The position numbers and the translations under genes are program-made. Positions 46,229 to 50,823 of a stretch of 50,823 bases of DNA are shown one piece after another (positions within the stretch are counted from its first letter, which is position 1; each line of letters starts with the position of its first letter). Source of the DNA: Lentzea albidocapillata subsp. violacea (lineage in GTDB: Bacteria > Actinomycetota > Actinomycetes > Mycobacteriales > Pseudonocardiaceae). Under the pieces are notes generated by a model. That model saw only the letters and a list, made by a program, of their open reading frames with translations. It made no database searches and was not told where the DNA came from. The stretch lies in contig NZ_FNET01000033.1 of NCBI RefSeq assembly GCF_900100275.1, positions 1-50,823 of the forward strand. Reading direction: 5' to 3'.

Positions 46229-47448
46229 GACACGTCCTCCGCGCTCGAGGCATGTCTGACGAACTCCTGGAGATCGGCCAGCAGGAGGGACACGGCGCGG
46301 GTGGCCTGTTGTGGCACGACTCCGTTACCGAGAACCTTCAGCTGCGCCGTGCGGCTGAGTGCGAGATCGGTGACCCAACCGCGTGGCAGGCCCATTATGT
46401 GTTCGACGAGTGGGGGCGCGAGGACTGGTCGTCCGTGGCGTCCGGGTTGGGTGGGGAATGGCGCCGGGCGGCCGAGTGTGGCTTCCCAGCGGGCGATCGC
46501 GGTGGCGTAGTCGCCCCAGTCGACTTCGGTGGCCGGCGGGTTCCACGTGTCGTTGTGCGTGGCTGTTGACGGTGCAGGCGAACCGCCGCTGAGGACAGCA
46601 TCAACTCGCCCTTGGAACCCCGTTGTTGCGGGCAGCCTTTCGCGCCGTCGCTGGCACGCGGAGTCAACAACGTCTGCGCGCCCACCGGCGGCAGGGCCTC
46701 CTGGGACAGCGGTGGATGGGATCCAGCGCTGGCCGCGTGGTCGGGTGCTCCGGTGTTGGTCTGCGCCTGGCGTGCAGTCGCACGCCGGTCCAGTGCGGTT
46801 GGCGTCGGCAACAACCGCAACTGGTCCAGCAGCGACGGCCCACCCTGTCTGCTGGCGGCGCTCACACCGTTGGAGCTGCCATCGTGTGCTGTCGGCGTTG
46901 CGAACGTCCTGGTCTTCGAGACGGCGGGGCCACCCGAGCAAGAAAACTCTCTCGCGGCGGTGCGGCGCTCCGACGTCGGCGGCGCGGACGCTACGCCAGA
47001 GTGCGTCATACCCTGCGGCGGCCAGGTCCGCGAGTACGCGGTCGAGTCCGCCGTTGCGCCATCGCAATGCGGCCACGTTCTCCACGACAACGAGTTGTGG
47101 ATGTAGTAGGCGAAGGGCGGCCACGATGCTGGTCCACAGTCCACTGCGTTGCCCCTTCTTGATACCGGCGCGGCGGCCGGCGGCGGAGATGTCCTGACAC
47201 GGGAACCCGGCGGTGACGATGTCCACAGTGGGCACAGCGGACCAGTCGACGGTGCGGAGGTCTCCGAGGTTCGGCGCGCTTGGCATGCGGGCGTCGAGAA
47301 GTGTGGTGACGTGCGGGTCGTTGTCGGCGCACCAGGTGACCCTGCCGCCGCCGAATGCGGCCAAGACACCGAGATCGAGCCCGCCGTATCCGGTGCACAT
47401 CGAGCCGATCGACGGTCCTGGCGTCGCCGCAACGTACAGCGGCGTCAC
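46225..47448 (-). CDS. C5 cytosine DNA methyltransferase (element-encoded)
   Basis: 407 residues from ATG 47448-47446. Motif I GSMCTGYGGLDLGV, motif IV with catalytic C84 (AGFPCQDIS), ENV at 123-125, motif VIII region PHRRERVFLLGW, then a variable region and the C-terminal motif X LKVLGNGVVPQQ. It methylates cytosine in DNA, probably protecting the element from host restriction. No restriction nuclease gene is adjacent. The ~130-residue variable region between motif VIII and the C-terminus is low-complexity in this frame, while the other frame reads LLPTPTA and TPRASDGAKG-like text known from homologues, so a pair of compensating shifts is possible. Confidence 0.85.
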   Translation of the reverse strand: MTPLYVAATPGPSIGSMCTGYGGLDLGVLAAFGGGRVTWCADNDPHVTTLLDARMPSAPNLGDLRTVDWSAVPTVDIVTAGFPCQDISAAGRRAGIKKGQRSGLWTSIVAALRLLHPQLVVVENVAALRWRNGGLDRVLADLAAAGYDALWRSVRAADVGAPHRRERVFLLGWPRRLEDQDVRNADSTRWQLQRCERRQQTGWAVAAGPVAVVADANRTGPACDCTPGADQHRSTRPRGQRWIPSTAVPGGPAAGGRADVVDSACQRRRERLPATTGFQGRVDAVLSGGSPAPSTATHNDTWNPPATEVDWGDYATAIARWEATLGRPAPFPTQPGRHGRPVLAPPLVEHIMGLPRGWVTDLALSRTAQLKVLGNGVVPQQATRAVSLLLADLQEFVRHASSAEDVS

Positions 47449-47623
47449 GTTGTTTGCCCGTACGATGTCGAGCGTTCGTCCGAGTCCGTAGTGGACTGAA
47501 CACGCTTCCGATCTGTTGATGCCGCAGGGTTCAATCCGACATCACTTGAGTTCGATCGGGCCTCAGGTCGTGGTCGGCTGCTGACCCAGTACTTCGTCGC
47601 TCGATCCGAGAGGATCGGCGTGT

Positions 47624-47635
47624 TGAAGTTGCTTC
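47624..47635. repeat. Left 12-bp repeat of the recombinase unit
   Basis: TGAAGTTGCTTC, itself partly palindromic (GAAG...CTTC), identical to 50787-50798 and in the same orientation. Candidate terminus or crossover core. Confidence 0.55.
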
Positions 47636-47678
47636 GGAATTTCTGAAGTGATGTCATCTTGGCTGAACTCTCTGCACG

Positions 47679-48776
47679 TTGTCCGAAGACAAGGGGCGTG
47701 GGTTGGCCGTCGCACCGGTTCGGGACTTGCGGGCACGCCGCGTGGTGGCGTCGCCCGAGGAGCTCGAGCGGTTCGAGGTCGATGTGATGGCCGGGCTGGT
47801 GCTCGCGCGGTCGTCGGCGGGTCTGGCGGACGGCACGGTTCGCGGCGATGTGAGCAACCTGGAGCAGATCCGGGACTGGTTCGGCCGGCCGTTGTGGGAG
47901 ATGGAGCCGCAAGATGCGGACACTTACTTCGGCAAGGTGATGCGCGCAGCGCCGAGCGGAACCCGGCTGGCCCGCGCGGGAGCGCTGTCGGTCTACTTCG
48001 AGTTTCTCGAGCTGCGGCACAAGGTCGAGCTGCACGCGATGACCGGCCGGGTCGTGCAGTGCCCGCTCGACGAGATGAACCGGCCGCGCGGCAACAAAGA
48101 CGCTCGGCTGCGGATCCCGCCGCTGGAAAGCGAGATCAACACGCTGTTCACTGGCTGGGCGCAGGACCTGGCGACCTGCCGGAAGTTCGCGCCCTCGGCG
48201 CGCAACTATGCGGCGGCACGACTGATGGCAGGCGTCGGCGTGCGGATCAACGAGGCCCGGCACCTCGACCTGGCCGACATCCGCTGGGAGCTGGGCCGGT
48301 TCGGCAAGCTGCACATCCGGATGGGCAAAGGCGCGCGAGGCTCCGGGCCGCGCGAGCGGATGGTGCCGTTGCTCAACGGTGCTGATCGCACTTTGTGTTG
48401 GTATGTCGAGGATGTGTGGGGCCAGTTCGGCGACGATCACACCCGGCACGGTGCGCCGTTGTTCCCTTCCGAGCGCACGAACCGTGACGGATCGCGTTGC
48501 CGGGTCGGCTATGACACGTTGCGCGCCGGGCTGGCCGAGGCGACCGTGACGCACCTGCCGCAGTGGGCGGGCCGGTTGTCGCCGCACGTGCTGAGGCACT
48601 ACTGCGCCTCGCAGCTCTACCTCGGCGGTCTCGACCTGATCTCCATTCAGGAGATGTACGGCCATGCCTGGGTGGCCACCACGATGAAGTACGTCCACGT
48701 GCACCGCAGCCGCATCGAAGACGCCTGGATCGCTGGGCAGAAACGCGCCGCCACGCGGCTGGAAGGACTGATGTGA
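47679..48776 (+). CDS. Tyrosine recombinase, first gene of the unit
   Basis: 365 residues from TTG 47679; alternative starts downstream would cut the N-terminal domain. All catalytic residues of the family are visible: R189 (GVGVRINEARHL), K217 (MGKGARGS), H303 and R306 (SPHVLRHYCAS), H329 (MYGHAW) and Y338 (TMKYVHVH). N-terminal core-binding domain about residues 25-130. It is intact and probably catalytically active. The stop is directly followed by the HTH gene. Confidence 0.88.
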   Translation: MSEDKGRGLAVAPVRDLRARRVVASPEELERFEVDVMAGLVLARSSAGLADGTVRGDVSNLEQIRDWFGRPLWEMEPQDADTYFGKVMRAAPSGTRLARAGALSVYFEFLELRHKVELHAMTGRVVQCPLDEMNRPRGNKDARLRIPPLESEINTLFTGWAQDLATCRKFAPSARNYAAARLMAGVGVRINEARHLDLADIRWELGRFGKLHIRMGKGARGSGPRERMVPLLNGADRTLCWYVEDVWGQFGDDHTRHGAPLFPSERTNRDGSRCRVGYDTLRAGLAEATVTHLPQWAGRLSPHVLRHYCASQLYLGGLDLISIQEMYGHAWVATTMKYVHVHRSRIEDAWIAGQKRAATRLEGLM

Positions 48777-49103
48777 ATGCGGTGGAACCTGCGTCTGGTC
48801 GCGGCGAACCGCGGCATCTGGCAAGCCTCCGAGTTGCAGCGGCGACTCGCCGAATACGGCTTGGTCATCTCGCTGGGCAAGATGTCCAACCTGTGGTCCG
48901 GCCAGCCCGCGTCGCTCAAGCTCGCAGATCTGGATGTGATCTGTACGGTGCTCGGCTGCCAGATCGGGGAACTGTTGATTCCCGAGCCGGACAAGGTTCG
49001 TGGCCCGAATGCCGACAGCGAGCAGTCCGCTGCCAACGGGCCGGCGAAGCCGCCGCGCGTGGTGCCGCGTCGGCGGGACGGCCGGTCCTTGCCGCCTACC
49101 TGA
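48777..49103 (+). CDS. Small XRE-type HTH protein of the recombinase unit
   Basis: 108 residues from ATG 48777, immediately after the first recombinase stop. The Cro/C1-type HTH is RLVAANRGIWQASELQRRLAEYGLVISLGKMSNLWSG followed by LADLDVICTVLGCQIGELLIPEP; the tail is basic (PRVVPRRRDGR). Likely a regulator or accessory DNA-bending factor for the two recombinases between which it lies. Confidence 0.8.
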   Translation: MRWNLRLVAANRGIWQASELQRRLAEYGLVISLGKMSNLWSGQPASLKLADLDVICTVLGCQIGELLIPEPDKVRGPNADSEQSAANGPAKPPRVVPRRRDGRSLPPT

Positions 49104-49106
49104 TCG

Positions 49107-50789
49107 ATGGTCGCGCGTGACGGTGTCGGGCCGAGGGTCGCTCGGTCGGTGACCAGCTGCGCGGACTGCCTGGCGTGGGGGCAGACCTACGCACAGGGTG
49201 TGTGCCTGGCTTGCTACAACTTCGCCGCTGCCCGTTTCGGCCAGCACGTCGGCGAGTGCGGTGCGTGCGGGCGTCGCGTGCGGCTCAAGAAGGGCTACTG
49301 CCGGTTGTGCTGGTGCCAGGCCCGCGAGGATCGCGCCGTCGCCGCCGAGGATGCGCGCGGGAAGGTCGTGCTCGCCCCGTTCGTGGCAGCGGTGCAGTGC
49401 CACCAGTTGTTCCTGGCCGACCTGTACCGCCCTCGTGCTCGCCCGCGCACGGCTGAGCGGCGCCGCGGAGCGAAAGGACGCCCCGCCAAACCGCCACCGC
49501 CGGTGGCGCGTGGTCCCCACCTGGACTGTGCGCAGCTCGTTCTGTTCGCCGACCTGCCCCGCACCTACCGCTATGGCCACGTCGACCTGAGATCCGGCTC
49601 CGCGCCGGACAATCCGTGGCTGGCGTGGGCGCTGCATCTCGCGCACACGATGGCCGAGACACGCGGATTCGATCCGATCGTGCGACGCACCCTCAACCGC
49701 AACCTCGTGATGCTGCTGGTCACTCACACCGACGGCGACACGGTGCGAGTCTCGGACTTCCAGCATGTGATCCGCAACCGGGGCGGCGGCCTGGTCCACG
49801 TCCTCGACGTGCTGGCCGCGATGGGCATCCTGCACGACGACAGGCCGTCGGTGTTCGACACCTGGCTTGAGTCCAAACTCGACAATCTCGCACCCGCGAT
49901 CGCCCACCACGTGCGGCGCTGGGCGCACGTGGTGCGCGACGGCGGACCTCGCCGCCGACCACGTCGGCCCGAGACAGCCATGACCTACGTCAATGCCGCG
50001 CGACCCGCACTGCAGATGTGGTCGGGCACCTACGACCATTTGCGCGAAGTCACTCGCGACGATGTCATCGACTACCTCGACCTCTTGCGCGGCGAGCCGC
50101 GGGTGCACGCCTTGGTGGCGCTGCGCTCGCTGTTCACCTGGGCCAAACGTGAGGGAGCGATCTTCCGCAACCCGGTCGCCCGAATCCGAATCGGGAAGTA
50201 CCCGCCGCCTGTCTGGCAACGTCTGTCCGATGAGGACATCGCCTGCGCGGTCCAAGCCGCGACCACACCTCAGGCCAAGTTGTGCCTGACACTGGCGCTC
50301 GTGCACGCGGCCCGCCCCGGTCAAATCCGTGCACTGCAACTCGGCGACGTCGACCTCGCCAACCACCGGCTCACCGTCGCCGGCCGGACACGCCCGCTTG
50401 ACGAGCTGACCTACCGCGCGCTGGTCGAGTGGCTCGACCACCGACGCCGCCGATGGCCGCACACCGCCAACCCACATCTGTTGATCAGCAAGGAAAGCGC
50501 GCTTCGACTCGGCCCGGTCAGCGCCGCGTTCATCCTGAACCTGCGAGGACTCCCCGCGAACCTGGAACGTCTGCGGATCGACCGGCAACTCGAGGAAGCC
50601 ATCGCCTGCGGCGCCGACCCGCTGCACCTGTCGGCTGTGTTTGGCATGGCCGCGCAGACCGCGATCCGCTACGCGACCAACGCACGCCAACTGATTGAGG
50701 ACGTTCACGCCGCCACGTCCTCGGGTTCGTTGCGAACCCCAGTGTCCAACCCCGACAATGAGGCCGATGACCACTTGGGTTCCCGCTGA
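49107..50789 (+). CDS. Large recombinase-like protein with N-terminal zinc ribbons
   Basis: 560 residues from ATG 49107, 3 bp after the HTH gene. The N-terminus has two zinc-ribbon-like sets (SCADC...GVCLAC and GECGAC...GYCRLCWC). The middle (about 300-350) is a phage-integrase core-binding region (LRSLFTWAKREGAIFRNPVARI). The C-terminus keeps the first Arg (HAARPGQIRAL) and a terminal Tyr (TAIRYATNARQL), but the central HxxR box is not recognisable, so catalysis may be lost. It probably works with the intact recombinase of the unit, as a DNA-binding or partner subunit. Confidence 0.75.
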   Translation: MVARDGVGPRVARSVTSCADCLAWGQTYAQGVCLACYNFAAARFGQHVGECGACGRRVRLKKGYCRLCWCQAREDRAVAAEDARGKVVLAPFVAAVQCHQLFLADLYRPRARPRTAERRRGAKGRPAKPPPPVARGPHLDCAQLVLFADLPRTYRYGHVDLRSGSAPDNPWLAWALHLAHTMAETRGFDPIVRRTLNRNLVMLLVTHTDGDTVRVSDFQHVIRNRGGGLVHVLDVLAAMGILHDDRPSVFDTWLESKLDNLAPAIAHHVRRWAHVVRDGGPRRRPRRPETAMTYVNAARPALQMWSGTYDHLREVTRDDVIDYLDLLRGEPRVHALVALRSLFTWAKREGAIFRNPVARIRIGKYPPPVWQRLSDEDIACAVQAATTPQAKLCLTLALVHAARPGQIRALQLGDVDLANHRLTVAGRTRPLDELTYRALVEWLDHRRRRWPHTANPHLLISKESALRLGPVSAAFILNLRGLPANLERLRIDRQLEEAIACGADPLHLSAVFGMAAQTAIRYATNARQLIEDVHAATSSGSLRTPVSNPDNEADDHLGSR

Positions 50790-50798
50790 AGTTGCTTC
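50787..50798. repeat. Right 12-bp repeat of the recombinase unit
   Basis: TGAAGTTGCTTC, identical to and in the same orientation as 47624-47635. It overlaps the last codon region of the 560-residue recombinase-like gene; 25 bp of flanking sequence remain in the window. Confidence 0.55.
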
Positions 50799-50823
50799 AG
50801 TTTTCGTGAACTCAAGGAGTTCA

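Larger units (their letters stand above)
47624..50798. mobile_element. Recombinase-HTH-recombinase unit bounded by 12-bp repeats
   Basis: TGAAGTTGCTTC occurs at 47624-47635, just before the first recombinase gene, and again at 50787-50798, just after the start of the last gene's stop region. In both, TGAA recurs 8 nt further on. Between lie three same-strand genes and nothing else. The layout recalls recombinase-based transposons such as Tn554 and the RIT type. True ends may extend a little beyond 50823. Confidence 0.55.

Noticed and set aside
47445..50774. 1109-residue minus-strand open frame
   Set aside because: It is antisense to the three recombinase-unit genes, has low-complexity Arg/Val/Gln-rich translation, and shows no motif; it reflects high third-position GC.

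Overview
High-GC actinomycete DNA. GTG and TTG starts, overlapping GTGA/ATGA gene junctions, a mycobacterial/corynebacterial-type arsenate reductase and PHO boxes built from 11-nt units all fit Actinobacteria. A Pseudonocardiaceae-like host is a guess from family resemblance only. The window is a patchwork of a metal(loid)/anion stress island and mobile or defence-like cargo.

Region 1 (1-9.9 kb): the edge of an IS3-type transposase; an operon for reactive sulfur species (persulfide dioxygenase-rhodanese, rhodanese-membrane protein, TauE/SafE exporter) behind two CsoR-type operators; a decayed mercury-type module (merR, MFS, MerT-like and ynfA remnants); a universal stress protein; a crcB pair under a candidate fluoride riboswitch; a SulP anion transporter; a nucleotidyltransferase-like gene; and a truncated arsenite-permease-like gene.

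Region 2 (9.9-33.1 kb): the arsenic island. It holds six ArsR-type regulators (two of them fusions, ArsR-GNAT/ArsN-like and ArsR-ArsC-like), three ArsC arsenate reductases, Acr3, ArsM, flavoproteins, an MFS exporter and a second TauE/SafE protein. Embedded in it are pstSCAB, an odd response regulator and PhoX, with PHO boxes before pstS, phoX and the arsR-arsR-acr3 operon. The layout links phosphate acquisition to arsenate reduction, As(III) efflux and methylation. Two related MerR modules (9.97-11.5 kb minus, 31.7-33.06 kb plus) encode a Cys-Cys protein, a MerR regulator and a small MerT-like membrane protein with a conserved Cys pattern; each starts from a 19-bp-spacer MerR-type promoter.

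Region 3 (33.1-47.4 kb): five 10-bp tandem repeats beside the 3' half of a tRNA-Ala(GGC), which looks like an attachment site. It is followed by accessory genes: a sigma factor / HTH / ImmA-IrrE peptidase operon, a PIN-like protein, a uracil-DNA-glycosylase-like gene divergent from an OGG-fold-like gene, uncharacterised zinc-ribbon and helical proteins, and a protein with a PD-(D/E)xK-like nuclease motif. After these come a Cys-cluster protein, a tyrosine integrase, an excisionase-like protein and a C5 DNA methyltransferase.

Region 4 (47.6-50.8 kb): two tyrosine-recombinase-type proteins flanking a small HTH protein, bounded by identical 12-bp repeats; a self-contained mobile unit.
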